Origin: Geomesophilobacter sediminis
Lineage (GTDB): Bacteria > Desulfobacterota > Desulfuromonadia > Geobacterales > Geobacteraceae
Reading direction: 5' to 3'
Length of the DNA stretch: 64,000 nucleotides
NCBI RefSeq assembly: GCF_016458275.1
Contig: NZ_JAEMHM010000003.1
Coordinates: forward strand, 124,001-188,000
The notes beneath the pieces were generated by a model. The model made no database searches. It was not told the DNA's origin and was given only the letters and a program-made list of their open reading frames with translations. Positions within the stretch are counted from its first letter, which is position 1, and each line of letters starts with the position of its first letter. Shown here piece after piece: positions 53,043 through 61,813 of this stretch. The position numbers and the translations under genes were made by a program.

Positions 53043-53951
53043 ATGAAAGCGCTGCTGATCGGGGAATCCCGGGAAGGTAAACTGCTCGAATCCACGTACG
53101 AACTCGTCGGCTTCGCCCGTCAACTCGGCGCCGACTCCGCGATGTTCCTGGTCGGCGACCCGGGCCGGTTGCCGGGCTATGCCGGCAAGCTCTACCTCGC
53201 CGATGTCGCCCAGGCCGGCGAATACCAGCCGGATCTGCACAAAAAGCTCATCCTGGACGCGGTGGAAAAGGAAAATCCGGATCTCGTCGTTTTCCTCCAT
53301 TCTTCCTACGGATGGGACCTTGCCCCGCGAGTCGCGGTACGGCTGGGGGTGGGACAGGTATCGGAGGTCATCGGGTTCAAGGAGGGCGGGTTCGAGCTGG
53401 GGGCGTGTAACGGGAAGATGCGTCGGGCCGTCAAGCTGCAGGGGAGGGTGGTCGTCACCATTCAGGCGGGCGCTTTTGCCGCGGCACCGGCGGAAGGAAG
53501 CCCCCAGGTGGAGCCGCTTAAGGAGAGCGCCGTCTCCCTGGTGGAGTTTGCCGGCTACCAGCCGCCGGAACCAAAGGATATCGACCTCGCCCGCGCCGAG
53601 ATCATCGTGAGCGCCGGGCGCGGCGTCGGGAAGAAAGAAAACGTCGAGGTGATTGCCGCCCTGGCGAAGGCTCTGGGCGGAGAACTCGGCGCCAGCCGCC
53701 CGGTCGTTGACGCCGGGTGGGTCGAACACAGCCACCAGGTTGGGACTACCGGGCAGACGGTAAGCCCCAAGCTCTACATCGCCTGCGGCATCTCCGGCGC
53801 CATCCAGCATCTGGCCGGGATGAAAAAATCCGGCTTCATCCTGGCCATCAACAAGGACCGCGAGGCACCCATCGGTGAGATCGCCGATGTCCTGGTGGTG
53901 GCCGACGTGCTGCAGTTCGTTCCCGCGCTTACCGCCAAGATTGCCGGCTAG
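53043..53951 (+). CDS. etfA: Electron transfer flavoprotein, alpha subunit
   Basis: A 302-residue ETF alpha subunit. The C-terminal FAD domain is clear: [57 protein letters not shown] and [19 protein letters not shown]. The N-terminal half is the shorter, less conserved ETF domain. It is somewhat shorter than the usual 315-330 residues. GGGGAGG precedes ATG 53043. Its stop overlaps the stop of the convergent kinase gene. Confidence 0.94.
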   Translation: MKALLIGESREGKLLESTYELVGFARQLGADSAMFLVGDPGRLPGYAGKLYLADVAQAGEYQPDLHKKLILDAVEKENPDLVVFLHSSYGWDLAPRVAVRLGVGQVSEVIGFKEGGFELGACNGKMRRAVKLQGRVVVTIQAGAFAAAPAEGSPQVEPLKESAVSLVEFAGYQPPEPKDIDLARAEIIVSAGRGVGKKENVEVIAALAKALGGELGASRPVVDAGWVEHSHQVGTTGQTVSPKLYIACGISGAIQHLAGMKKSGFILAINKDREAPIGEIADVLVVADVLQFVPALTAKIAG

Positions 53952-56362
53952 TATTCCGCTGCGGCAGCCAGACCGGGGCGACCTTCGTATTTCGTTTTCG
54001 GCTTGTCCGGAAGCGTGAAAAAGAAGGTCGCCCCTTCGTTTTCCACCCCCTCCGCCCAGACGCAACCGCCGTGCCGCTGCACGATCTTCTTCACCGTGGC
54101 GAGGCCGATCCCGGTCCCCTCGAATTCCGCCCCGTGCAGCCGCTGGAACGGCTGGAACAGCTTGTCCGAGTAGGACATGTCGAAGCCGACCCCGTTGTCG
54201 CGCACGAAGAAAGCGTTTTTCCCCTTGATCTGGGCTCTCCCGAATTCGATCCGTGCCGTTGGCACCTTGGAGCTGTATTTCATCGCGTTTTGCATCAGGT
54301 TTTCCAGGACCAGACGCACCAGTACGCTGTCCCCCTTGGCGGAAAGCCCTCCCGCGATGACGAAATCCACCGTCCGCTCCGGTTCGTTGGTCCGAAGCAT
54401 TTCGGCAACCTCCTCGGCGAGGCGGCTGATGCTGAAGCTGTTGTGTTTCATTTCGGCGCGGCTCACCCGGGTCAGCATGAGCAGGTCGTCGATGAGCAGC
54501 CCCATCCGGCTGCTGGCGGCGCAGATCCGCTCCAGGTAGTGCTTGGCCTCCTTGGGGAGGTGGCTGCTGAACTCATCGATGAGCAGCGAGCTGTAACTGT
54601 TGATGTGACGCAGCGGCGCGCGCAGATCGTGGGAGACCGAGTAGCTGAACGATTCCATCTCCTGTTTGGCCGCGTCCAGCTGCGAGGTCCGCTCCGCGAC
54701 CCGGCGATCCAGTTCGTCGTTCAGGGTGCGGATCGCCTCTTCCGATGCCTTGTGCTGGGTGACGTCCTGCACGGTTCCGATCAGGCGCCCCATCGGACCG
54801 GCATTATCCATCTGCACCTCGCTGAACTCGGCCACCCAACGCTCTTCACCGTCGCGGGGGCGGATGATCTTGTATTCCATCTCGAAACGCTGTCGGGCCG
54901 CCACCGCCGCGGAAAACCGCACGGCATAGGCTTCCCGGAAATCAGGGTGCACGGTGAGCAGAAAATCCTCTGTTGCGCCGGAATACCCCTGCGGCAGGCC
55001 GAAGATCTCCTGCATGGTGCTGGAATAGGTGCGGGTGTTGTCCTTGAGGTCCTGAACGTAGCTCCCCAGGTTGGCAATGCGCTGCCCCTCGGCGAGGAGC
55101 CAGGCGTTGTCCGAGAGGGCCTGCTCGTTGCTCTTGAGCTCGGTCACATCCTCGAAGGTGGCCACGATTCCGCCGATCTGGCCGTTTTCCTCCCGGAAAG
55201 GGGCGGCATTGAGGGAAAGGTGTACCGGCTCCCCCTCCGGACGCGGAATCGTCACGCAGTGGTTCAGGATCTGTTCCCCGCTCTCCAGGACCCGCCCGAT
55301 GACCCGCTCTTTCACCGCGAGAAACGGGCCGGAATCCTTGCGTTCGCCGTAGGCCGTGCCCTGGCCGCTGTTGGGTTGTCCATCCCGGGAGAACCCGAGG
55401 ATCTGCTCGGCACGAGGGTTCGTGAAGATGATCTCGGCCTGGCGGTTGATGAACATGATGCCCACCGGGCTGGTCAAGGTGATCAGCTCCAGGAGGTTGT
55501 GCTCCATGCGCAGCAACTCCTCTATCTGCTTGCGCTCGCTGATGTCGATGAAGGTCCCTACCATCCGGGTGGCCATCCCGTCGCGGTTCCGGCTGGTCGC
55601 CTTGCCGCGCACCAGGATCCACTTCCAGGTCCCTTTCTTGCTCTTGATCCGGAACTCCACCTCGAACGAGTCGATCTTCCCCTCGACGCAGTCCCGATAG
55701 GTTTCCCGGCCGCGGGCGAGGTCGCTGCAGTTCACGATGCTCAGCCAGTCGGTGCCGGCGTGCTGCTCGTCGCCGGCGTAGCCGAGCATCTCGAAGCAGC
55801 CTTGGCTGAAATAGCAGTTGTCCGTGCCGACCTCGAGGTCCCAAAGCCCGTCGTGGGTGGCATCCAGCGCGAGCCGGTAGCGCTCCTCGCTTTTTTGCAG
55901 TGCCGTCTCTGCGGCCGTTTTTCGGGTGATGTCGCGATTGCAGCCGAGATAACCGGTAATTTCGCCGCGTGCGTCCCGGATCGGGACCGCCGAACCATGA
56001 ACCCACGCCAACGCGCCGGAATCGGTCAGGCAGCGGAACTCCCGGGACCACTCGGTTCCCGCTTCGAGCGCCTGCCGCCAGCTGCGGGCGATGCGCTGGC
56101 GCTCTTCGGGATGAAGAAACAAAGACGTGGCCGGTGCGGGGGATGAAATACCATCGGCACTGTGCAGGGTGGGCTGCAGGGGAAGGACTCTACCGCGCGC
56201 GTCGGCCTGGTATAGCCCAAGTCTCAGGGGAAAGAAAAACGCGGGCAGGGCAGGCTGTGCTTCATCCAGAGACGAGGTACTGTCCAACGACGACAGACTC
56301 AGGTTCGGAGCGTAAATGGCTTTGGTGGTGCCCGTAATCTTTTCTTGCGACATGACTTTCAT
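53948..56362 (-). CDS. Multi-PAS sensor histidine kinase
   Basis: An 804-residue soluble kinase with about four PAS/PAC units: roughly 40-155, 160-290 (with FEMLGYAGDEQHAGTDW), 290-415 (PVGIMFINRQAEIIFTNPRA) and 420-550 (YVQDLKDNTRTYSSTMQEIF). The HisKA box is SYSVSHDLRAPLRHINSYSS and the HATPase has VRDNGVGFDMSYSDKLFQPF and GTGIGLATVKKI. There are no membrane helices or receiver. GGGGAGAG lies ahead of ATG 56362. It is related to the kinase at 49667-50857, and the two flank the FadR-type regulator and etfBA. Confidence 0.9.
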   Translation of the reverse strand: MKVMSQEKITGTTKAIYAPNLSLSSLDSTSSLDEAQPALPAFFFPLRLGLYQADARGRVLPLQPTLHSADGISSPAPATSLFLHPEERQRIARSWRQALEAGTEWSREFRCLTDSGALAWVHGSAVPIRDARGEITGYLGCNRDITRKTAAETALQKSEERYRLALDATHDGLWDLEVGTDNCYFSQGCFEMLGYAGDEQHAGTDWLSIVNCSDLARGRETYRDCVEGKIDSFEVEFRIKSKKGTWKWILVRGKATSRNRDGMATRMVGTFIDISERKQIEELLRMEHNLLELITLTSPVGIMFINRQAEIIFTNPRAEQILGFSRDGQPNSGQGTAYGERKDSGPFLAVKERVIGRVLESGEQILNHCVTIPRPEGEPVHLSLNAAPFREENGQIGGIVATFEDVTELKSNEQALSDNAWLLAEGQRIANLGSYVQDLKDNTRTYSSTMQEIFGLPQGYSGATEDFLLTVHPDFREAYAVRFSAAVAARQRFEMEYKIIRPRDGEERWVAEFSEVQMDNAGPMGRLIGTVQDVTQHKASEEAIRTLNDELDRRVAERTSQLDAAKQEMESFSYSVSHDLRAPLRHINSYSSLLIDEFSSHLPKEAKHYLERICAASSRMGLLIDDLLMLTRVSRAEMKHNSFSISRLAEEVAEMLRTNEPERTVDFVIAGGLSAKGDSVLVRLVLENLMQNAMKYSSKVPTARIEFGRAQIKGKNAFFVRDNGVGFDMSYSDKLFQPFQRLHGAEFEGTGIGLATVKKIVQRHGGCVWAEGVENEGATFFFTLPDKPKTKYEGRPGLAAAAEY

Positions 56363-56786
56363 ACCAGCTCTCCCCTTTGAGAATAATGCGGGTTAGCCAA
56401 AACTGGACTGCGAGTCAGTGAGCAAGGAAACAGCTGTTATGTGAACTTTCTAACGCAGTCGCTACTATACAGGGAGTGGGTGCAGTTGGCAAGAGATAAT
56501 TATAAATTAATAATATTATCACCCTGTGAGCAAGAACCACATGAGCCTTCTTTCATGGTGCCACTGTGCCTCAGCAATGCTCTAGCTTAGTTTTCGGCCT
56601 GAGAGAGACCGGGCGCACCGGCTGAGTACCTGAGGCGGTAACGAACGAAACGGGAGACTTGCCATGACCGCGACCGGATTGTGACTGACAGACCGGTGTT
56701 ACCCCCGTGAGAGATCGGTTCAAAGAGATTGACGCGGGTAGCAGCGATACGGTAATTAAAGAGAAAAACAAGGCAAGGAGGAAAGG
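56363..56786. other. Long intergenic region with possible structured RNA
   Basis: No protein gene is seen. The first part (56480-56525) is very AT-rich; the rest is GC-mixed with long-range complementarity at 56557-56636. A TTGACG near 56729 with a weak -10 could drive the small Cys-rich gene. Confidence 0.5.
56557..56636 (+). other. Candidate folded RNA element
   Basis: GCCTCAG (56568-56574) can pair with CTGAGGC (56630-56636), enclosing 55 bases. GGTGC (56557-56561) can pair with GCACC (56615-56619) in a crossing, pseudoknot-like way. CCGG-N5-CCGG lies inside. I matched it to no known riboswitch; the purine-rich core lacks the GEMM signature. Confidence 0.25.
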
Positions 56787-56993
56787 ATGACTGAGACTGT
56801 CTGCCGTTGCGGGAAGACCCACACCGGCCATATCTGCATGCTGAAAAGCAAGGGACTTACCGAGGAGATCGCCCATATCACCGACCACCCGACGGTGGCC
56901 TGCTTTACCTGCGGTGCCGAAGCCAACGCCGCGGACAACGTCTGCGCACCGGTGCCCATCGAACCGGAGGATGGCGCGAGCTCCGCGTCCTAA
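56787..56993 (+). CDS. Small Cys-rich protein of unknown function
   Basis: A 68-residue protein preceded by AAGGAGGAAAGG. The sequence begins MTETVCRCGKTHTGHICMLK and continues to CFTCGAEANAADNVC. Six or more cysteines plus histidines arranged as C-x-C-x4-H-x2-H-x-C and C-x2-C suggest a small zinc- or iron-binding fold. I know of no family. It ends three bases before mutM on the same strand, so the two are probably co-transcribed. Confidence 0.7.
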   Translation: MTETVCRCGKTHTGHICMLKSKGLTEEIAHITDHPTVACFTCGAEANAADNVCAPVPIEPEDGASSAS

Positions 56994-56996
56994 GCT

Positions 56997-57809
56997 ATGC
57001 CTGAATTACCCGAAGTGGAAGTAACCCGGCTCGGGATCACCGCCCACCTTCAAGGGGCGCGGGTCCGGGGGCTCACGCTGCGCGACCTGAAACTGGCGGG
57101 CCGGCTCCCGGCGGGGCTCTCGGCGGCACTGGTGGGCGAGCCGATCCAGTCGGTCGAGCGCCGGGGAAAGTATCTGCTGCTTCGCTTTCCGGCGGGAACG
57201 CTCCTGGTGCATCTGGGCATGACCGGCCACCTGCGTATTCTGCCGCAGGACCGGCTGCCGGGAAAGCACGACCTTTTCGATCTGGCCCTCGAATCGGGAA
57301 AGATGCTGCGTCTGAACGATTCCCGCCATTTCGGCTCCCTTCACTGGACCAGCGATGAACCGCTCCGGCACCGGCTCCTCTCCCACCTGGGTCCGGAACC
57401 GCTTACGGTGGCCTTTACCGACCGCTACCTGTACGAAAAGAGCCGAGGGCGCCGGGTCGCCATCCAGCGCTTCATCATGGACGGCACCGTGGTGGCCGGG
57501 GTGGGGAACATCTACGCCGCCGAATCGCTCTTCCGCAGCGCATTGCTCCCGACCACGCTGGCCGGATCGCTCACCGCCGAACAGTGCCGGACCCTCGCCG
57601 AGGCGATCAAAGCCGTGCTGGGTACCTCGATCGCCACCGGGAGCTCCGGCATGGATTTTTGCAGCGACGCCGGGAGACTCGTCTACTATCCGCAACAACT
57701 CATGGTTTACGGCAGGGAAAAGCAGCCGTGCCGGATCTGCGGGACACCGATCCAGCGGGGGAGGTTGGGGAACCGTTCCACCTTCTACTGCCCGGTCTGC
57801 CAGAAGTGA
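56997..57809 (+). CDS. mutM: Formamidopyrimidine-DNA glycosylase
   Basis: A 270-residue bifunctional DNA glycosylase/AP lyase that removes 8-oxoguanine. The N-terminal Pro after the initiator Met (PELPEVEVTR) is the Schiff-base nucleophile. Lys in VERRGKYLLL, the NIYAAESLFRSALLP helix and the C-terminal zinc finger C-x2-C...C-x2-C (CRICGTPIQ and FYCPVCQK) are all present. The length is typical. Confidence 0.96.
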   Translation: MPELPEVEVTRLGITAHLQGARVRGLTLRDLKLAGRLPAGLSAALVGEPIQSVERRGKYLLLRFPAGTLLVHLGMTGHLRILPQDRLPGKHDLFDLALESGKMLRLNDSRHFGSLHWTSDEPLRHRLLSHLGPEPLTVAFTDRYLYEKSRGRRVAIQRFIMDGTVVAGVGNIYAAESLFRSALLPTTLAGSLTAEQCRTLAEAIKAVLGTSIATGSSGMDFCSDAGRLVYYPQQLMVYGREKQPCRICGTPIQRGRLGNRSTFYCPVCQK

Positions 57810-57820
57810 GCGGATGATCG

Positions 57821-57948
57821 TGCCTGGCAAGGCGCTCCCACAGGGTAGGCAGCCGCCTTGCTTGATCCACGAAACTGATCGCGACAGGAATGTCGCTCCT
57901 ACAAGGAAGGCCATCCCCCTTGCCGTAGGGGCGCAGCATGCTGCGCCC
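57821..57948. repeat. Cluster of degenerate repeats (half family A, family B copy 2, family C copy 4)
   Basis: GGCGCTCCCACAGGGTAGGC near 57831 is a family A arm. GCGACAGGAATGTCGCTCCT (57881-57900) is family B. GGGCGCAGC-AT-GCTGCGCCC (57929-57948) is family C. Three different dispersed elements are packed between convergent genes. Confidence 0.7.
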
Positions 57949-57979
57949 GTCACTCCCGCATGGCTCGGAAGATAAAAAC

Positions 57980-58018
57980 AGCGAAGCCTCCGAGGGAATT
58001 CCCTGCGGAGGCTTCGCT
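57980..58018. terminator. Large hairpin between convergent mutM and cytochrome b genes
   Basis: AGCGAAGCCTCCG (57980-57992) pairs with CGGAGGCTTCGCT (58006-58018), with GGGAATTCCC inside. There is no long T-tract, so it may act as a Rho-assisted or bidirectional stop. Confidence 0.65.
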
Positions 58019-58074
58019 GCATCAGTCTTATGTTATTTCCGGCCGCTCGCGGGGAGCCGGCCCATGGTGCTGGA

Positions 58075-58845
58075 TCAGGCCCCTTTGCAGGTCATGGCCG
58101 CGCTTTTGGCTGCCGCCTCGTGCCCGGCGCCTCCCGCGGCGTGGTCGTGTCCCGGACTTGCCGCGATCTTCGGTTTTTCTTCCCCGCCTTCCTCTTCCTC
58201 CTCTTCCCAGCCGGTCCACATCGGGACGAAGTGGGCAAAAGGCGTGTGGCCCAAGGTGGCGAGGTAGATGTGGACGAAAAGGAAGGCCGTGAAGCAGCAG
58301 GCGATCAGGAAATGCGCCCCGACCAGAAGCTTCAGTCCGCCGATCAGGATGATCACGCCACGAAGTGGTGCGACGTTGAGCAGGAAAATGCCGGTGACGA
58401 TGACCAGCGGCAGCAGCACCAGCATGATCGCCAGGTAGGCCGTTTTCTGCAGCGGGTTGAACTTGTTGTCCGGGGTGCTGTGGTGCGGGTTGGGCTTACC
58501 GAAGAAATACAGGAAGAAATAGTAGAACGCCTGCCGGAACAGCCCGTGCTTGATGTCTTCCAGGGTTGGTATGTAGAGCTTGGCGAGGCTGCCGACGACG
58601 AAGACGTAGTAGAAGAGCCAGAGGAAGTAGGAGAGGGCTACGACGATGCCCGCGGTGTTGTGCAGGGAAATGGCCGACTTGTAGGTGCCGAAGACGTTCA
58701 CGTACTCCGGGAAGCGGATCTGGATTCCGGTAACCGTCAGCGTCACAATGCCCAATGCATTGAGCCAGTGCCAGATCCGCACCGGCATGGGGGTGAGGTA
58801 AATCATCTTGTGGGGGTGCTCCAGGTCTGCCTTCCGCTGTTCCAT
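58075..58845 (-). CDS. b-type cytochrome membrane subunit (hydrogenase/thiosulfate-reductase type)
   Basis: A 256-residue membrane protein with about five hydrophobic segments. Likely haem ligands are His in RIWHWLNALGIVTLTVTG, in AISLHNTAGIVVALSYFLW, and in GAHFLIACCFTAFLFVHIYL. The segment PDNKFNPLQKTAYLAIML is typical of the cytochrome b561-like subunits that anchor hydrogenases, formate dehydrogenases or thiosulfate reductases. The C-terminus is unusual: a run of glutamates (EEEEEEGGEEKP) then a His/Ala/Gly-rich tail with HDHAAGGAGHE. AGGAGGG precedes ATG 58845. No catalytic subunit is adjacent, apart from a small membrane protein gene upstream. Confidence 0.82.
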   Translation of the reverse strand: MEQRKADLEHPHKMIYLTPMPVRIWHWLNALGIVTLTVTGIQIRFPEYVNVFGTYKSAISLHNTAGIVVALSYFLWLFYYVFVVGSLAKLYIPTLEDIKHGLFRQAFYYFFLYFFGKPNPHHSTPDNKFNPLQKTAYLAIMLVLLPLVIVTGIFLLNVAPLRGVIILIGGLKLLVGAHFLIACCFTAFLFVHIYLATLGHTPFAHFVPMWTGWEEEEEEGGEEKPKIAASPGHDHAAGGAGHEAAAKSAAMTCKGA

Positions 58846-58972
58846 GTCTTCCCTCCTGGTATTCCTACTGTTAGCGGCTGCGATAAACAGCCGAACTTCT
58901 CAGTGGTTGAGGTGCCGGCCCGGAAAAGGTCCGGCACGGAAGGGGAATGAACTGAGCTACTTCGACAGCTGA

Positions 58973-59314
58973 TCAATGAGCGGCATGTATTGCAATCAGG
59001 GCCCCTGCTGCGACGGCCCAGTAGATCCAGCGATATCCGCCGAGGTGGATATCGACCCAGTTGCGGAAGCCGCCGCAGGACCGGTCCCGGGTTTCCTGCT
59101 CCCGTGCCGGTGCGGTGGTATCGTTTTGGGCCAGCTGGATCTTCTCTTCGGTTGCCCGCGGCAGGTTGAGCTCCGGCGGCACCGAAGGTCTCTCCGTGAC
59201 GCGTCGTTCCACCGGTGCCGGCGGGTTGAGCGCCCCGGAAGCCTCCTGGGCGCCGGCTGCGGCGGGGGCGAGCGTGGTCAGACAAAGAATCAGGGCGATG
59301 GTTTTTCTGATCAT
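58973..59314 (-). CDS. Small exported/membrane protein next to cytochrome b
   Basis: A 113-residue protein starting at ATG 59314 with AGGAGAG upstream. A signal peptide (ending AAAGAQ) is followed by a Pro/Glu-rich hydrophilic stretch and a C-terminal hydrophobic helix (WIYWAVAAGALIAIHA). There is no CxxCH haem motif. It is on the same strand as the cytochrome b gene, 127 bases upstream, and may be an accessory subunit. The family is not recognised. Confidence 0.6.
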   Translation of the reverse strand: MIRKTIALILCLTTLAPAAAGAQEASGALNPPAPVERRVTERPSVPPELNLPRATEEKIQLAQNDTTAPAREQETRDRSCGGFRNWVDIHLGGYRWIYWAVAAGALIAIHAAH

Positions 59315-59359
59315 GGCGTGCTCTCCTTGTATAGTAGTCGTCTCCGACACTACCAGATC

Positions 59360-59388
59360 TTGACACCGCGTTGCAGAGAGATTACTTT
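59360..59388 (+). promoter_or_regulatory. Candidate promoter for the BI-1 family gene
   Basis: TTGACA (59360-59365), 17 bases and TACTTT (59383-59388) face the gene at 59513. The -10 is a partial match, and the leader would be about 120 bases. Confidence 0.35.
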
Positions 59389-59512
59389 GGCTCAGAGACC
59401 GAGGTGCTGCCTGACAAGCGTGGCCTATTATACTCGCCTAATATGTAATGTCCACACTTTCAGCAAATCTTTTTTAACGAAATACTTAAAATTTGGAAAG
59501 GAGTGCTTTTAA

Positions 59513-60193
59513 ATGGAAAGAAGTGAGCTGCGCTACCGCACGATGTCTGTTCCGCGGGAAGGGGTGATGAAAGGGGTTTACGCCTGGATGAGTGGGGGGC
59601 TGGCCCTGAGCGCTTTGGTTGCGCTGCAGGTGGTTTCTTCTCCCGCGCTGTTCCAGGCCCTGTTAGCAAACCGGATGCTCTTTTACGCGTTGGTCTTCGG
59701 GGAACTGGGGCTGGTGGTTGCGCTCAGCGGCGCGATCAACCGGATCGGGACCGGGACCGCGCGGGCGCTGTTTTTGCTCTATGCGGCCTTGAACGGCGTC
59801 ACCCTTTCCACCATTTTCGTGGTCTACACCGCCGACTCCATCGCCTCCACCTTCCTGGTGACTTCCGCGATGTTCGGGGCGATGAGCCTTTACGGGTATC
59901 TGACCAAGCGGGAGCTCGACGGGCTGGGGAGCTTCTGCTTCATGGGGCTGATCGGCGTGGTGATCGCGTCGGTGGTGAACATCTTCCTGCACAGCCCGAT
60001 GGTGAGCTGGGTGATGAGCCTGGCCGGCATCCTCGTCTTCACCGGGCTGACCGCCTACGACACCCAAAAGATCAAACGCATGGGATACGGCGCGGGAGAA
60101 GGGAAGGGGGCCATCCTGGGCGCGCTGACCCTGTACCTCGACTTCATCAACATGTTCCTCATGCTGCTTCGGTTCCTGGGGAACCGGAGGTGA
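59513..60193 (+). CDS. Bax inhibitor-1/YccA-family membrane protein
   Basis: A 226-residue membrane protein with seven hydrophobic segments, the usual length for the BI-1/YbhL family. Typical stretches are YAWMSGGLALSALVAL, LNGVTLSTIFVVYT, SLYGYLTKRELDGLGSF and, near the C-terminus, GLTAYDTQKIKRM followed by ALTLYLDFINMFLMLLRFLG with the conserved acidic residues linked to proton/calcium leak. AAAGGAG lies upstream. The function in bacteria is not settled. Confidence 0.92.
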   Translation: MERSELRYRTMSVPREGVMKGVYAWMSGGLALSALVALQVVSSPALFQALLANRMLFYALVFGELGLVVALSGAINRIGTGTARALFLLYAALNGVTLSTIFVVYTADSIASTFLVTSAMFGAMSLYGYLTKRELDGLGSFCFMGLIGVVIASVVNIFLHSPMVSWVMSLAGILVFTGLTAYDTQKIKRMGYGAGEGKGAILGALTLYLDFINMFLMLLRFLGNRR

Positions 60194-60260
60194 CACCGAA
60201 GGACTCCTTCGGGGGGCGCAGCTTTATCCGCTGGGGCCTCGCAGGTTAAGAAAAGATGCG

Positions 60261-61439
60261 TCAGTTTGCAGCCGCCTCGGCCAGTTCGGTCGGGGCGGTT
60301 TTGTTTTGGGGCACCCGCATGAACTGGGCGGCTGCCAGGGAAACCGCACCGAGGGCGGCACCGCCCAGAAACGGGATCTGGTAGCTGATCATCCAAAGAT
60401 ACCCACCCAGGGCCGGCAGGAAGACGGCGGCAATGTGGTTGATGGTGAAGCCGACCGCCATCGAGGCGGCGATGTCCTGCGGGTCGGCCACCTTCTGGAA
60501 ATAGGTCCGGATGGCGACGGCGAAGTTGAACAGAAGCGAATCCAGCACGTACATGAAGGAAACCAGGGTTCCGGAGCCGCTGTAGGCGTAGGTCAGGAAG
60601 ATGACGATGACCCCGAGGTATTCGATGGAACTGATGGCCCGCTCGCCGAAACGCACGATGGCCCGGCCGATCACCGGGTTCATCAGGTAGCCGATCAGGT
60701 TGTTGATCACGAACAAAAAGATCATCCCGCGCACGGTGAAATGGAATTTCTCCACCAAAAGGAACATGGAAAAGACCATGAAGATCTGCCGTCGGGCGCC
60801 GGAGAGGAAGGTCAGCACGTAATAGAGCCCGTAACGGCGGCGCAGGACCATGCGCGCCCGCTGCGGCGGAACGTTTTCGTGGGTCGGTTCCTGAAACATC
60901 CCCCAGATCCCGATCCCCAGCACCAGGATGCCGATCACCAGGAACATGCCCCGGAAGTCGGTCAGGTAGCCGAGCCCCCAGATCAGCAGTCCGGCACCGA
61001 TGCTGGAAAGAGCGGAAAGGCTGCGCAGCCGCCCCATGACCAGCGGGGTGACCCCCGTGGAGAAGTACTGCAGGGTGAGCGACTGGTTCGTGGTTTCGTA
61101 ATAGTGGAAGCCGAAACTCATGACGAGCGTGGTGCAGGCGACCCCTGCGTAGCTCGGGAAAATCCCGGTGAGCGCCGTTCCGATGCCGAGCAGGGCGATG
61201 GAGATGGCGGAGAGCCGATGCTCCTTGACCACGAGCATGACGAAGACCGCCAGCAGGGCGAGAAAGCCGGGAACTTCCCGGACCGACTGAATGATCCCGA
61301 CCGCCTGCCCGTTAAGCCGCACCACCTCTACTGCATAGTTGTTGAAAAGGATGGTATAGCCCTGCAGACCGAGCATTGACGCCGCCGTCATTACCGCCAA
61401 AAAGCGCAGCATCGGTTTTTGTTCTTCGGTCAACTGCAT
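60261..61439 (-). CDS. Major facilitator superfamily transporter
   Basis: A 392-residue membrane protein with about eleven to twelve hydrophobic segments. ATG 61439 follows AGGAGGAG; an in-frame start at 61499 has no such site. Segments such as LGLQGYTILFNNYAVEVVRL at the N-terminus, ALLGIGTALTGIFPSYAG and ARRQIFMVFSMFLLVEKFHF fit MFS permeases of unclear substrate. The central loop (EPTHENVPPQRARMVLRRRY) is charged as expected between the two six-helix halves. It appears to be a single-gene unit. Confidence 0.82.
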   Translation of the reverse strand: MQLTEEQKPMLRFLAVMTAASMLGLQGYTILFNNYAVEVVRLNGQAVGIIQSVREVPGFLALLAVFVMLVVKEHRLSAISIALLGIGTALTGIFPSYAGVACTTLVMSFGFHYYETTNQSLTLQYFSTGVTPLVMGRLRSLSALSSIGAGLLIWGLGYLTDFRGMFLVIGILVLGIGIWGMFQEPTHENVPPQRARMVLRRRYGLYYVLTFLSGARRQIFMVFSMFLLVEKFHFTVRGMIFLFVINNLIGYLMNPVIGRAIVRFGERAISSIEYLGVIVIFLTYAYSGSGTLVSFMYVLDSLLFNFAVAIRTYFQKVADPQDIAASMAVGFTINHIAAVFLPALGGYLWMISYQIPFLGGAALGAVSLAAAQFMRVPQNKTAPTELAEAAAN

Positions 61440-61813
61440 TTCCTGCCGCTCCTCCTCATCTTTTCCCTTTTCACCACCGGGAGAATTTCCTGAAACCAAG
61501 TAAAACCAACGCTAACGGGAATATCGATTGTGCCGATAAGATACCCCAGAACACGGCGCTCCAATCTAAATAAGGTTTAAGTCTTTGGCAACTCATATTT
61601 TTTCCTTTTTTATCCAATTTGAAGTAAGCTGACGGGACTGGAACTACCAATTTTGTGAGTAGTTCTTATCAGCTTTTAACAGTGTAAAGGGTTCCCGCTC
61701 CAGCAACAGATAGCAACAAATCCATCGCAATTGGCGGTAGACCGTATTGCCAAAAGCGATTGTGTGGCAGGATGAACTGCACTCAGAGCAGTTTGGAAAC
61801 GGGCGGAGGAGTC
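61440..61813. other. Divergent intergenic region
   Basis: No gene is seen between the MFS gene and the sensor. It has poly-T and AT-rich stretches (61590-61625) and an imperfect inverted repeat, TTGGCGGTA-N5-TATTGCCAA, around 61731-61753 that could be a regulator site. Confidence 0.45.

Noticed and set aside
54071-56146. A 691-codon open frame on the plus strand
   Set aside because: Antisense to a multi-PAS kinase with complete motifs; no ribosome site and no domain.
56557-56636. GEMM-type (c-di-GMP/cGAMP) riboswitch
   Set aside because: The hallmark GGGACGCAAAGC core and tetraloop receptor are missing, so only an unnamed fold is offered.
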